Positions 7,950 through 16,241 of a stretch of DNA of 64,000 nt are shown piece by piece (position 1 is the first letter of the stretch; each line of letters begins with the position of its first letter). This DNA is from Bailinhaonella thermotolerans (lineage in GTDB: Bacteria; Actinomycetota; Actinomycetes; Streptosporangiales; Streptosporangiaceae), in contig NZ_QZEY01000001.1 in the NCBI RefSeq assembly GCF_003594875.1, positions 434,001-498,000 on the forward strand, in the 5' to 3' direction. Both the position numbers and the translations under genes were made by a program. The notes under the pieces are model-generated. The model made no database searches. It had not been told where the DNA came from and worked only from the letters and a program-made list of their open reading frames with translations.

Positions 7950-8399
7950 TCACTCCGGGCGCGGCCGCCTCCACAACAGCGCGACCGCCAGGAGCCCCGC
8001 CAGGCAGGGGGCCATGCCGATCCAGCCCAGGGCCGGCGGCAGGCCGGTGTCGCCGGAGGTGTCCTGGGTGAGCAGCCCGGTCAGCCCGACGACGACGCCG
8101 AGCGCGAGCAGCACCGTCGCGGCGGGGCGGGCCCACCGCTTGCCCCGCCTGACGGCCCATGCCGTACAGAGCCAGGAGATGACGCCGAGCGCTCCGATGG
8201 CCGACAGCAGGACCAGGTAGGTGTTGACGGCCGAGTCGACCCGCGCCGGGGAGTAGGCGGGATAGCCGGCGTGGATGTGGTCCGCCAGCAGACGGGTGGT
8301 GGCGTCGTCAGCGTACGGGGCGATCGCCGCGAGGACGGTGAGGCCCAGGCCCGCGTACATCGCCGCGACGGCCCCGCGTTCATGGGATGTTCCGGTCAT
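7950..8399 (-). CDS. four-helix integral membrane protein, unknown function
   Basis: 149 aa with about four hydrophobic segments: AAMYAGLGLTVLAAIAPY (12-29), NTYLVLLSAIGALGVISWL (59-77), ATVLLALGVVVGLTGLL (94-110) and GMAPCLAGLLAVALLW (128-143). A polar loop (residues 30-58) after the first helix probably faces outside. Its ATG overlaps the TGA of the upstream esterase (ATGA at 8396-8399), so the two are translationally coupled. The same genes probably answer to the TetR repressor at 9503. No family is recognised with certainty; it resembles small DUF membrane proteins of actinomycetes. Confidence 0.75.
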   Translation of the reverse strand: MTGTSHERGAVAAMYAGLGLTVLAAIAPYADDATTRLLADHIHAGYPAYSPARVDSAVNTYLVLLSAIGALGVISWLCTAWAVRRGKRWARPAATVLLALGVVVGLTGLLTQDTSGDTGLPPALGWIGMAPCLAGLLAVALLWRRPRPE

Positions 8400-9415
8400 C
8401 GGGTTCCTTCCCTCTCGTCTCCCGCGGTGAGGTGGGCCCGGAGGAACCGGAGGATGTCGGCGCGCGCGGCGTGTGCGGCCTCGGCCTGCTCCGGCACGCC
8501 GGGCAGGCTGAGGAACGCGTGGCCGGCTCCGGGGTATTCGATGAGCCGCGCGGACGTCCCGGCCGCCCGCAGGCGTTCGGCGTAGCGGCGGCCGTGATCG
8601 GCGAGCGGGTCGCGGGTCGGCACCAGCACCAGCGCCGGGGCCGGCGCGTCCGGGACCTCGGCGTACAGCGGCGACACCGGCCGGGGGTCGGTGCCCGGCG
8701 GCACGGCGAGCCGCTGGAGCAGCCGCAGTTGCGGCACGGCCAGGGTCGGCGTGTGGGCGTGCTGAGCCATGGAGGGGTGGTCGAACATCGTCCCCGTCAC
8801 GTCGGTGAGGGGGTTGACCAGCACCTGCGCCCGCAGGCGCGGGCCCGCCCTCCCGGCCCGGATCGCCGCCAGGGCACTGATCAGCGCGCCGGTGCTCTCG
8901 CCGAACACGGCGGCCCGCTCCGGATCGACGCCCCACCTCGCGGCGTGCTCCACCACGTGCCGCAGCACCTCCCAGCCGTCGTCGGCGGCCGCCGACAGCG
9001 GGGTCCGCGGGGCGAGCAGGCGGTGTTCGACCGAGACGACGACCGCGGGCAGCCGGGCGGCGAGGTGGCTGTTGATCCAGTCGCTCTGCGTCGCCGTGCC
9101 CACGAAGCCGCTGCCGTGCACGTGGAGCACCAGGGGCAGGTCGTCGGCCCCGCCGGGCGAGGGGCGGTACACCCGCACCGGGATCCGGCGGTCGGGCAGC
9201 GCCACCTCCCGCCAGTCGATCGCGGCGCAGGGGTCGCGTTCCCCCAGGATCGCCCGCGAGGAGTCAGCGGCCCGCCAGCGGTTCTCCGCCTCCTGGTAGG
9301 CGACCAGTTCCTCCTCCGTCATCGCCGTGAAGTCCGGCTCCGGCGGCCGCTCCACGACGGTGACCTCACTCAGGGGCTCCCCCTCGGGCAGGGGACGGTT
9401 GGCGGTGAAGGCCAT
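8396..9415 (-). CDS. alpha/beta hydrolase, hormone-sensitive-lipase type esterase
   Basis: 339 aa. The HSL-family oxyanion motif appears as HGSGF (about 100-104) in place of the canonical HGGG. The nucleophile elbow is GESTG (Ser about 174). The acid is in DPLADHG (about 269-273) and the base is His in GAGHAF (about 299). The first ~75 residues (MTEEELVAYQEAENRWR region) are a cap-like helical extension. It is predicted cytoplasmic, hydrolysing small acyl esters. It is coupled to a small membrane protein downstream and divergent from a TetR gene, with a complex operator at 9431-9481; the arrangement suggests induction by an ester or phenolic compound. Confidence 0.85.
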   Translation of the reverse strand: MAFTANRPLPEGEPLSEVTVVERPPEPDFTAMTEEELVAYQEAENRWRAADSSRAILGERDPCAAIDWREVALPDRRIPVRVYRPSPGGADDLPLVLHVHGSGFVGTATQSDWINSHLAARLPAVVVSVEHRLLAPRTPLSAAADDGWEVLRHVVEHAARWGVDPERAAVFGESTGALISALAAIRAGRAGPRLRAQVLVNPLTDVTGTMFDHPSMAQHAHTPTLAVPQLRLLQRLAVPPGTDPRPVSPLYAEVPDAPAPALVLVPTRDPLADHGRRYAERLRAAGTSARLIEYPGAGHAFLSLPGVPEQAEAAHAARADILRFLRAHLTAGDEREGTR

Positions 9416-9430
9416 GAGTCTTCCCTTCTC

Positions 9431-9481
9431 AAACCTACGCCGTAGATTTCACCTACACCGTAGAATCTACGGCGTAGGTTT
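9431..9481. promoter_or_regulatory. composite TetR operator: 18-bp inverted repeat with a third internal site
   Basis: AAACCTACGCCGTAGATT (9431-9448) is repeated exactly in inverted orientation at 9464-9481. Each arm contains a short palindrome (CTACGCCGTAG, CTACGGCGTAG), and the 15-bp spacer region holds a third, CTACACCGTAG (9453-9463). The region therefore offers three similar sites in 51 bp between the divergent esterase and TetR genes. Binding by the adjacent TetR is inferred. Confidence 0.75.
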
Positions 9482-9502
9482 GGCAACCGAGGAGGAGCAG
9501 AC

Positions 9503-10138
9503 GTGACCAGACGCACACGGGGGACCTCGGCAGGTCTCGACCGCGCGCGGATCGCGGCCGCCGCCGTCGCGCTGGTCGACCGCGACGGCCTGGACCGCTT
9601 CGGCGTACGGCGCCTCGCCGACGACCTCGGGGTCGACCCGATGTCGATCTACCACCACATCAAGGGCAAGGCGGCGCTGCTGGACGCGGTCTCCGAGGCC
9701 GTGATCGCCGAGATGGAGGCCGGCGCGGAGGAATGGCCTGACGACTGGGAGCAGGTTGCCCGCCGTACGGCGCACGACTACCGGCGGATGGCCTACCGGC
9801 ACCCGCGGGTGTTCCCGCTGCTGGCCACCCGCCCCCAGAGCTCGCCGGCCGCCCTGGCCGCCGTGGAGCGCCTGGTCGCCGCGATGCGCCGGGCCGGCCT
9901 GCCCGACCAGGTGACCGCCGACGCGCCGACGACGCTCTTCGGCTTCCTCAACGGCTATCTGCTGGCGGTCCTCAGCGGCGGCCCCGGCGGGCCCGCCGAC
10001 CCGCCCGCGATCGACGCCGCCGCCTACCCGACGATGGCCGCCCTCGCGCCCCTCCAATCCGGCTTCGGCTCCCCGGCGGAGTTCGACCGCCTGCTCGGCA
10101 CCGTGCTGAGCGGCATCCGGCACCAGGCCGCCCGGTAA
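9503..10138 (+). CDS. TetR family regulator with TetR_C-type C-terminal domain
   Basis: 211 aa. The N-terminal HTH (ARIAAAAVALVDRDGLDRFG ... RRLADDLGVDPMSIYHHIKGKAAL) is of the tetracycline-repressor subtype, and the C-terminal half carries the matching TetR_C-like pattern (YRRMAYRHPRVFPLL ... LFGFLNGYLLAV). GTG 9503 follows GAGGAGCAG. It is divergent from the esterase/membrane-protein pair, with the composite operator immediately upstream, so it is probably autoregulated. Confidence 0.85.
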   Translation: MTRRTRGTSAGLDRARIAAAAVALVDRDGLDRFGVRRLADDLGVDPMSIYHHIKGKAALLDAVSEAVIAEMEAGAEEWPDDWEQVARRTAHDYRRMAYRHPRVFPLLATRPQSSPAALAAVERLVAAMRRAGLPDQVTADAPTTLFGFLNGYLLAVLSGGPGGPADPPAIDAAAYPTMAALAPLQSGFGSPAEFDRLLGTVLSGIRHQAAR

Positions 10139-10215
10139 CCACCTCCCCGACCCCCGCCCCGCCCCGCCCCGAGCATCCCCACCGGACGCGCCACCGGCGC
10201 TGCCGGCTGGATGAG

Positions 10216-11601
10216 TCAGTGGCGGGCGGGGGTGGGGTGAGGTCGGGCGAGGGGGCGGGTGGGGAGGAAGAGGGCGGCGGACAGGGAGGCGGCGGCGAGC
10301 AGGGCGCTGATAGTGAGGGCGGCCGTGAAACCGGCGGTGAACTGGTGCGGGGTGGCGAGGCCGCCGGTCGCGGAGAACGCGGCCACCAGGGCGGCGACTC
10401 CGCACGCGCCGCCGAGCTGGCGCAGGGTGGTGTAGGCGCCGGAGGCCTTGCCCATGTCGGCCGGGGCGACGGCGCCGAGGACGGCGCTCTGCGTCGCGGG
10501 GATCGCCGCCGCCACGCCCGCGCCCGACAGCACCAGCGGGATGACCATCCGCCAGTACTCCAGGTCGGGCGAGGCGATGGCGGCGATCCAGAACATGGAC
10601 GCCCCGTGCAGGGCCATCCCGGCGACGAGGAAGGGGCGCTCGCCGTACCGGGAGATCAGGCCGCCCGCCAGCCGCGGCACCAGGATCGTCATGGCGCCCC
10701 ACGGCACGAGCTGGAGCCCGGCCACCAGCGGCCGCGAGCCGAGGCCGGCCTGCAGGAACTGCGCCATGTAGTAGAGCGAGCCGAAGGTGGACGCCCACAG
10801 GAGGAAGATCGACGCGTTGCCGGCGGAGAAGGCGCGGGACCGGAACAGGCGCATCGGCAGCATGGGCTCGGGGCGCCGCAGCTCGGCCGCCACGAAGGCC
10901 CCGGCCAGCGCCACGCCCGCGATCAGCGGTACGGCTTGCGCCCTGACCAGCCCGAAGACCAGGGCGAACGCGGCTCCGGCGGCCAGCGCCAGCCCGGGCA
11001 GGTCGATCCGGGCGCGCGGGCCGTGGCTCTCGGGGACGAGGCGCGCGATCAGCGGGATCATGACCGCGACGATCGGCACGTTCAGCCAGAAGATCCACCG
11101 CCAGGAGAATCCGTCGACGACGGCGCCGCCCAGCAGCGGGCCGACCGGGACGGAGGCGCCCACCACCGCGCTGAAGGCGCCCAGCGCCCTGGCCCTGCCG
11201 GCCGGCGGGACGGCCGTCCCGAGGAGTGCCAGCGCCAGCGGCATCACCGCGGCGGCCCCCGCGCCCTGCGCGGCGCGGGCGGCGATCAGCCAGCCGATGT
11301 CCGGCGCGGCCGCGCATGCCGCCGAGGCGACGCCGAAGATCACCAGCCCGGCGGTGAACACCCGCCGGCGGCCGAACCGGTCCCCCAGGGCGGCGGCCGT
11401 CAGCATGAGGACCGCGAAGCTCAGGGTGTAGGCGTTGACCGTCCACTCCAGTTGCTCGCCCGAGGCGCCGAGCCCGGCCTGGACGGTGGTCAGCGCGGTG
11501 GACACCACCGTCGAGTCCAGGCCGACCAGGAGGGCCGACACGGCCACCAGCCCGACGACCCATCGCGAGGTACGTGTTTCGCTCATGTCAGGCTGAGACA
11601 C
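10216..11601 (-). CDS. MFS transporter, DHA2 (EmrB/QacA) drug:H+ antiporter type
   Basis: 461 aa polytopic inner-membrane protein. It has the DHA2 hallmarks: LDSTVVSTALTTVQAGLGAS in helix 1, the motif-A loop GDRFGRRRVFTAG, and motif C-like ALLGTAVPPAGRARALG with SWRWIFWLNVPI ahead of the central helices. It probably exports a hydrophobic drug or metabolite using the proton gradient. GTG 11601 is taken as start, with ATG 11586 equally plausible. It is divergent from the ECF sigma factor at 11675, separated by only ~70 bp. Confidence 0.85.
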   Translation of the reverse strand: MSQPDMSETRTSRWVVGLVAVSALLVGLDSTVVSTALTTVQAGLGASGEQLEWTVNAYTLSFAVLMLTAAALGDRFGRRRVFTAGLVIFGVASAACAAAPDIGWLIAARAAQGAGAAAVMPLALALLGTAVPPAGRARALGAFSAVVGASVPVGPLLGGAVVDGFSWRWIFWLNVPIVAVMIPLIARLVPESHGPRARIDLPGLALAAGAAFALVFGLVRAQAVPLIAGVALAGAFVAAELRRPEPMLPMRLFRSRAFSAGNASIFLLWASTFGSLYYMAQFLQAGLGSRPLVAGLQLVPWGAMTILVPRLAGGLISRYGERPFLVAGMALHGASMFWIAAIASPDLEYWRMVIPLVLSGAGVAAAIPATQSAVLGAVAPADMGKASGAYTTLRQLGGACGVAALVAAFSATGGLATPHQFTAGFTAALTISALLAAASLSAALFLPTRPLARPHPTPARH

Positions 11602-11674
11602 CGTCGGGCCGGAAATCAGACCGTTCCGTTTCGGCCTCGTCCGGTGTCATAACGGGGGAAGGAAGGGAGCCTCC

Positions 11675-12640
11675 GTGTCCGACCATGTCCAGCCGCGCGC
11701 CGCCGACGCGTTCGCCGAGCTCATCGAGCCCTACCGGCGTGAGCTGCACCTGCACTGCTACCGCATCGTCGGCTCGCTCGCCGACGCCGAGGACCTGGTG
11801 CAGGAGACCCTGCTCGCCGCGTGGCGCGGGCGGGAGGGGTTCGAGGGCCGCTCATCCCTGCGGACCTGGCTGTATCGGATCGCGACCAACCGGAGCCTGA
11901 ACGCCGTGCGTGACAACGACCGCCGCCCCCGGCAGGGGCCCGTCCGGCTCCCCGAGCCCACGCGGCTGGCCGAGCCCCTCTGGCTCGAGCCGTACCCCGA
12001 CAGCCTCCTGGACGACGCGCTCACCGCGCCCGCGGGTCCCGAGGCCCGTTACGAGACGCGCGAGAGCGTGGGCCTGGCCTTCAGCACGCTGCTCCAGCGC
12101 CTCCCGCCCCGGCAGCGGGCCGCCGTCGTGCTCTGCGACGTCCTCGGCTTCCGCCCGCAGGAGGCCGCGCCGATGCTGGACAGCACCCCGGCGGCGGTGA
12201 AGGGCCTGCTGCAGCGCGCCCGCGCGACGCTGGAGGCGAGCGGGGACGAGATCGCCGCGCCGCCGTCGCCGCGAGAGCGCGAACTGGCCGGCCTGTTCGC
12301 CACCGCCCTGGAGGAAGGCGACACCGACGGCCTTCTCTCGCTGCTGACCGACGACGCGTGGCTCACCATGCCCCCCGAGCCCTACCAGTACCAGGGCCCG
12401 GTCGCGATCGGCGAGTTCCTGCGGTACCGGGCGGCGCTCCGGGGCGGCCCGCTGCACGCGGTGCACACCCGCGCGAACGGGCAGCCCGCGCTGGGCTGCT
12501 ACCTGCCGTGCCAGAACGGCGCGGGCGCCCGGCCGTACGGCCTGCTCGTGCTGACCACCACGGAGGCGGGCATCTCGGTGATCACCTGGTTCCGGGACAC
12601 CGGGGTCTTCCCCTACTTCGGCCTCCCCCGCTCCCTGTGA
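11675..12640 (+). CDS. ECF sigma factor with C-terminal SnoaL-like domain (SigG-like)
   Basis: 321 aa. Sigma region 2 spans about residues 8-75 (HCYRIVGSLADAEDLVQETLLAAW is its core, quoted in part). Region 4 is at about 125-185 (LPPRQRAAVVLCDVLGF ... STPAAVKGLLQRARATL). A SnoaL/NTF2-like domain fills about 200-321 (LFATALEEGDTDGLLSLLTDDAWLTMP). This architecture is that of actinobacterial ECFs regulated by their own C-terminal domain instead of an anti-sigma factor, and no anti-sigma gene is present nearby. GTG 11675 follows GGAAGGGAG. The adjacent divergent exporter is a plausible target, by proximity only. Confidence 0.9.
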   Translation: MSDHVQPRAADAFAELIEPYRRELHLHCYRIVGSLADAEDLVQETLLAAWRGREGFEGRSSLRTWLYRIATNRSLNAVRDNDRRPRQGPVRLPEPTRLAEPLWLEPYPDSLLDDALTAPAGPEARYETRESVGLAFSTLLQRLPPRQRAAVVLCDVLGFRPQEAAPMLDSTPAAVKGLLQRARATLEASGDEIAAPPSPRERELAGLFATALEEGDTDGLLSLLTDDAWLTMPPEPYQYQGPVAIGEFLRYRAALRGGPLHAVHTRANGQPALGCYLPCQNGAGARPYGLLVLTTTEAGISVITWFRDTGVFPYFGLPRSL

Positions 12641-12673
12641 TCACCCGCCGGCGCGCGCCGTACCCGAAGCGGG

Positions 12674-14026
12674 TCAGCGCGGGGAGGCGTCCACGGCCCG
12701 CCGCGCCTCGGCGACCCGCTGCCGGGCGGCGCGGGCGCCCGCCAGCGAGGATCGCGCGAGGGCGTTCTCGACGTCGGCCAGGTGCGAGGCGGCGAACCGG
12801 CTGATCGCCCGGGCGGCGAGGTCGGCGGCGCGCTCGGCGTAGTGCACGGCCTGGGCGTGATCCCCCACGCGCGCGGTCGCCAGCGCCGCCTCGCTGTAGA
12901 ACACCGCGGCGCGCCGGGGCGGCTCGCACGCCTTCGCGCACGCCGCCAGCTCGTCGACGAGGGGCAGGGCGCGCGTCTCGTCGCCGGCCAGGGCGTAGAC
13001 GCGCAACTGCATCGACCGCAGGCGGGCGTCGTTGAGGAACCGCACCCACGGCCGCGCCTGCGGCTCGCCGGTGTGGTAGGCGGCCTCGGCCCGCCGTATC
13101 AGGCCGGTCGCGGCCGGGTCGCCGAGGGCGGCGGCCTCCTCGGCCTCCCGGGCGAGCAGCCAGGCGTCCACGAGCGGATGCCGCCGCCCGTCGACCGCCT
13201 CGCGCGCCTCCGAGAGCAGCGCGCGGGCGTGGACGGGCGCGTCCGGCCCGGTCTGCATGTACGACCGGTACGCCGCCGCGCAGACTCCGACCAGGGTGTC
13301 CTCGGTCTCCTCGGACACGGTCCGCGCGGCCCGGAAGTAGCGCGCGGCCTGCCCGGCGTGCCCGGCGTCCCAGCTCGCCCAGGCGGCCAGCACCGCCGTC
13401 TCCCCGGCCGCGCGCGCCAGCCTCGCCCGGACCGGGCTCCGCGGGCACGTCTCCAGCAGCGCGGTCACCTCGCGCAGGTGGGCGGTGAGCCCGCGCATGA
13501 GCACCGGCGCCGGGAGCATGGCCTCGATCAGGTGCCAGCCGGCGGTGCGGTCCTCGATCAGGGTCAGCGTCTCGTCCGAGAGGCCGCGGGGACGGGTCAG
13601 GGCGCGCTGGAGCCGCTCGCCGAGGTCGGGCACGTCGATCGTGGCCGACGCCGACACGGTCGTGGCGAGCTGCAGCAGGGTACGTCTGTCGATCATCACT
13701 CCGAGCCGTCCCACCATCCAGGCCAGCGTAAGCAGGTCGGTGGTGAGAGCGCCATCGCCGGGTTCGCCGGGCTCGCGGCCCGTCCAGGGCAGCAGCGAGG
13801 AGAACTCCTCCCCCGTGTCGAGTTCGGCGTCCAGGCGCGCGGCGGCCTCGCCGTCGAGCGGCCGCTCGCCCAGCTCGACCATGCGCAGGGTGGACTGGCT
13901 GAGGTAGACCCTTCCCGCCAGTTCGCTGAGCGAGAGGCCGGCGGCGGTCCGGCGGTGGCGGAGGCGCGCGCCGAGGTAGTGCCGGAGCGACCGGTAGGGG
14001 TCGAGGTCACGCGGCCGCTGGCCCAT
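12674..14026 (-). CDS. XRE-family helix-turn-helix regulator with long helical (TPR-like) C-terminus
   Basis: 450 aa. The N-terminal XRE HTH (RHYLGARLRHRRTAAGLSL, then ELAGRVYLSQSTLRMVELG, about residues 13-55) is followed by ~370 residues of Ala/Arg-rich helices with TPR-like periodicity (ARYFRAARTVSEETED, AEEAAALGDPAATGLIRRAE, AVHYAERAADLAAR). Such proteins often sense a peptide or partner protein. ATG 14026 is chosen because GGAGG lies at the right spacing (14036-14040); earlier in-frame starts would cross the hairpin at 14046-14075. It is divergent from two coupled small genes at 14259 and 14501, which are probably its targets or partners. Confidence 0.8.
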   Translation of the reverse strand: MGQRPRDLDPYRSLRHYLGARLRHRRTAAGLSLSELAGRVYLSQSTLRMVELGERPLDGEAAARLDAELDTGEEFSSLLPWTGREPGEPGDGALTTDLLTLAWMVGRLGVMIDRRTLLQLATTVSASATIDVPDLGERLQRALTRPRGLSDETLTLIEDRTAGWHLIEAMLPAPVLMRGLTAHLREVTALLETCPRSPVRARLARAAGETAVLAAWASWDAGHAGQAARYFRAARTVSEETEDTLVGVCAAAYRSYMQTGPDAPVHARALLSEAREAVDGRRHPLVDAWLLAREAEEAAALGDPAATGLIRRAEAAYHTGEPQARPWVRFLNDARLRSMQLRVYALAGDETRALPLVDELAACAKACEPPRRAAVFYSEAALATARVGDHAQAVHYAERAADLAARAISRFAASHLADVENALARSSLAGARAARQRVAEARRAVDASPR

Positions 14027-14045
14027 CCCCGTTTTCCTCCCGACG

Positions 14046-14075
14046 CGCATGCGCACACCGGGATGTGCGCATGCG
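14046..14075. promoter_or_regulatory. 12-bp palindrome in the leader of the XRE gene
   Basis: Perfect inverted repeat CGCATGCGCACA-ccggga-TGTGCGCATGCG. It lies just upstream of the XRE ribosome-binding site and within the 232-bp divergent region shared with the small genes. It is a good candidate for the XRE operator or an RNA hairpin occluding its translation. Confidence 0.6.
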
Positions 14076-14258
14076 GCCTCTCGACCTGGCTGAACGTCCC
14101 CGATGTAATGGGACCGTACCTCTACCCGACACGATCCGCCATTGAACGGCGACAGATCGCGACGACCGAGGGTGTCCCGGCGGTGTGACGGAGGGGCCCT
14201 CTGGTTCGCCCTTCCCGCGGCGCCGCACGCCGCGCCCGCCCCCTTCGTCGGAGGAGAC

Positions 14259-14504
14259 ATGGCCACGTTGAATCAGGTCGCCGAGGATTTCCCCGGCTGG
14301 ACGGCCTTCCGCAGCGACGCGGGCCGGTGGTGGGCGTCGCTCCGGCGGGAGCTGACCCGGCACGAGCTGGCCACGAACTGCCACCGCGTGGTCGACGCCG
14401 ACGACCTGGACACGCTCGCCGAGAGGCTGCGCGAGCAGGAGCGGCGGCAGGCGCTGGCCGCCCGCGCCGGGCGGGCGGATCCGGGTGTCAGGAGCGCGTC
14501 GTGA
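14259..14504 (+). CDS. small protein of unknown function, coupled to the next gene
   Basis: 81 aa, not recognised. The N-terminal half is aromatic (DFPGWTAFRSDAGRWWASL); the C-terminal half is a charged amphipathic helix (DLDTLAERLREQERRQAL). ATG 14259 follows a clear GGAGGAG site. Its TGA (14502-14504) overlaps the GTG of the next gene (14501), so the two proteins are probably made in fixed ratio. It is divergent from the XRE/TPR-like regulator. No membrane segment or signal peptide. Confidence 0.75.
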   Translation: MATLNQVAEDFPGWTAFRSDAGRWWASLRRELTRHELATNCHRVVDADDLDTLAERLREQERRQALAARAGRADPGVRSAS

Positions 14505-14803
14505 CCCGCCGCTGGAAGGACCGCCAGGGTGTTCTCGCCCCGGACGACCTGCGCAGGCTGGAGGCGTGGGCCTCGCTCTACCCCACCTGGGTGATCAGCC
14601 GCCGTGAGGACGGCGCCTGGGTCGCCGCGCGGCGGCGGGCGCTGACCCCCGCCGAGGAGCAGGCCGGGCTGACGGCGAGGCTGACGGCGGCGACCCTGGC
14701 GAAGCTCGGCTGGCTCCTGGCCGACCAGGACCACCGCTCCATGCTCACCCGCCCCTGGCTGATCAGCGTCCGCGCCCCGGCGGCCCCCGACCCCCGCCCC
14801 TGA
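14501..14803 (+). CDS. small protein of unknown function, partner of the preceding gene
   Basis: 100 aa, unrecognised. It shares a flavour with its neighbour: aromatic patches spaced with Arg (TRRWKDRQGVLAPDDLRRLE, YPTWVISRREDGAWVAARR), then a helical segment (LTAATLAKLGWLLADQDHR). GTG 14501 overlaps the upstream TGA in a GTGA junction. Both small proteins may be distant paralogues, since each has an F/YP-x-W...DG/AG-x-W pattern (FPGWTAFRSDAGRWW and YPTWVISRREDGAWV). A role with the divergent XRE regulator is inferred from context only. Confidence 0.75.
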   Translation: MTRRWKDRQGVLAPDDLRRLEAWASLYPTWVISRREDGAWVAARRRALTPAEEQAGLTARLTAATLAKLGWLLADQDHRSMLTRPWLISVRAPAAPDPRP

Positions 14804-14902
14804 GCCCGCCGCTCCGCCGGCTGGGCGCGGGCCGGGGACTGGGGACATGCCCCGACCGGCCGGCCTGCGGAGAACCCGCCGCGGGCCGGCGTCGTCCGGC
14901 GG

Positions 14903-15346
14903 TCAGTGACCGGCGGGCCGCGCCGTCAGTTCGCGGAGGGCCTCGCCGAGAACGGCGGCGTCGTCGCCGAGCACTTCCTTCTCGAAGGTCGAAGCGCTGT
15001 CGCGCCACGGCTGGGCGTTGACGAGCACCCGGACCGCGCCGGGCCGGCAGAACCCGATGAGCCCGGCGGCAGGGAACACCGTGCCGGAAGTGCCGATGGC
15101 GATCCACACGTCGGCGTGGCGGGCGGCGCCGATCGAGGCGCGCATCCGGCGTAGTTCGTTCCAGTGCTCCCACGCCTGCCGGGCCTTGCCATGCCAGCGG
15201 GACGCGCTCGTGAGCTTCGCGATGCCGGGGCCGCGGTCCCACATGCCGTCGCCACCTCGATACACGGGCAGCCCGGAGGGGGCGGAGATACCGGCTCCGG
15301 TGAGGACCGCGAGCCGGGGTCTGCGCTCAGCGGCGGCGTCGGGCAT
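14903..15346 (-). pseudogene. Sir2-family NAD-dependent deacylase with an internal deletion
   Basis: Reads 147 aa in one frame against the usual 230-280 for sirtuins. The NAD-binding start is intact (GAGISAPSGLPVYRG, about residues 17-31), and the protein ends with a sirtuin-like C-terminal Rossmann part (IAIGTSGTVFPAAGLI, about 82-97). The middle, which should hold the TQN-x-D motif, the catalytic His and the four-cysteine zinc site, is missing between RRMRASIGAA and RHADVW. This is an in-frame deletion of roughly 80 residues, so deacylase activity is not expected. It may still be translated as a binding-only fragment, hence the modest confidence in pseudogene status. Confidence 0.7.
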
Positions 15347-15514
15347 GTGATCATTGTCGGCCCTGGCGATGTCTCATGCCACCGCGTTTCCGCCCCGACC
15401 CGCGCGAAGCCGTCCCCGCGCGGCGTTCCGGGCCACGAGAGAGCGTTCCGCGTCGATCCCGCGGTCCGCGATGCCGTACGGCTTGCGCCGGGCTACTACT
15501 TAGTGGCACTGTAT

Positions 15515-15533
15515 AGTGGTACTCAGTACCACT
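15515..15533. promoter_or_regulatory. palindromic PadR operator
   Basis: Perfect 9-bp inverted repeat AGTGGTACT-c-AGTACCACT immediately upstream of the PadR gene. The GTG within it (15516) is in frame with the PadR gene but is rejected as a start because it sits inside the palindrome. Autoregulation by the adjacent PadR is inferred. Confidence 0.7.
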
Positions 15534-15560
15534 GAATACCGTGAGGGGGCGGAAGGGCGT

Positions 15561-15887
15561 TTGGACAACCTGACGGAGATGCTGAAGGGCACGCTGGAGG
15601 GTTGCGTACTCGAGATCATCAGCGGCGAGGAGACCTACGGGTACGCCATCACGCGCAGGCTGAACGAACTGGGCTTCACCGACGTCGTCGAGGGAACCGT
15701 CTACACGATCCTGGTGCGGCTGGAGAAGAACGGGCTCGTCCAGGTGGCGAAGCGGCCGTCCGGGGTGGGCCCGCCGCGCAAGTTCTACACGCTCAACGAC
15801 GCGGGCCGCGAGGAACTCGCGAGGTTCTGGGCGAAATGGGAGTACATCACCTCACGGCTCGACAAGCTCAGGGAGGGCGGGAGATGA
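15561..15887 (+). CDS. PadR family transcriptional regulator
   Basis: 108 aa (TTG start at 15561, behind GGAAGG at 15551). The winged helix covers nearly the whole protein: LKGTLEGCVLEIISGEETYGYAI (quoted in part), then VVEGTVYTILVRLEKNGLV and the wing KRPSGVGPPRKFYTL. The first residues LDNLTEMLKG match the usual MDNLTEMLKG beginning of this PadR subtype. It is coupled by ATGA to a DUF1048 gene. PadR-DUF1048-DUF1048-ABC exporter is a recurring order in Gram-positive bacteria, which suggests repression of the downstream DrrAB-like transporter. Confidence 0.85.
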   Translation: MDNLTEMLKGTLEGCVLEIISGEETYGYAITRRLNELGFTDVVEGTVYTILVRLEKNGLVQVAKRPSGVGPPRKFYTLNDAGREELARFWAKWEYITSRLDKLREGGR

Positions 15888-16240
15888 GCTTCTGGGACAC
15901 CATCACGGGCAACGACCTCACCCGGGAATGGCAGGAATTCGAGGTCCGGGCCGCGGCGTTGCCGGCCGGCCACCGGGCGGCCTGGGAAGAGATCAAGGGG
16001 CACATCCTCTCCTACTCGGACTTCACCGGACGGAACCTCATGCCGATCCTCGACAGCGCCCTGGGGCTGCTGGAGGAGACGGCGTCCGACGGACTGGACA
16101 TTCACGAGGTGCTCGGAGACGACATCGGCGGCTTCTGCGCGGCGCTGGCCGGAGGAGAAGGGGCCCGGACCTTTCGCGACAGGTGGCGCGAGCAGTTGAA
16201 CAGGAACGTCGCGAGGAAACTCGGCCGGCTGGGAGGTTGA
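15884..16240 (+). CDS. DUF1048 family protein (first copy)
   Basis: 118 aa helical cytoplasmic protein of the DUF1048 family: MSFWDTITGNDLTREWQEFE at the N-terminus, a middle W-E-E-I-K-G segment, and a conserved DDIGGFCAAL stretch near residue 80. The function is unknown; the family is found between PadR repressors and multidrug ABC transporters. ATG 15884 overlaps the PadR stop codon (ATGA). The second DUF1048 gene follows after one base. Confidence 0.85.
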   Translation: MSFWDTITGNDLTREWQEFEVRAAALPAGHRAAWEEIKGHILSYSDFTGRNLMPILDSALGLLEETASDGLDIHEVLGDDIGGFCAALAGGEGARTFRDRWREQLNRNVARKLGRLGG

Positions 16241-16241
16241 C

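Noticed and set aside
10219-11652. Plus-strand open frame opposite the DHA2 exporter
   Set aside because: Gly/Arg/Gln-rich antisense of a membrane protein gene; no start signal.
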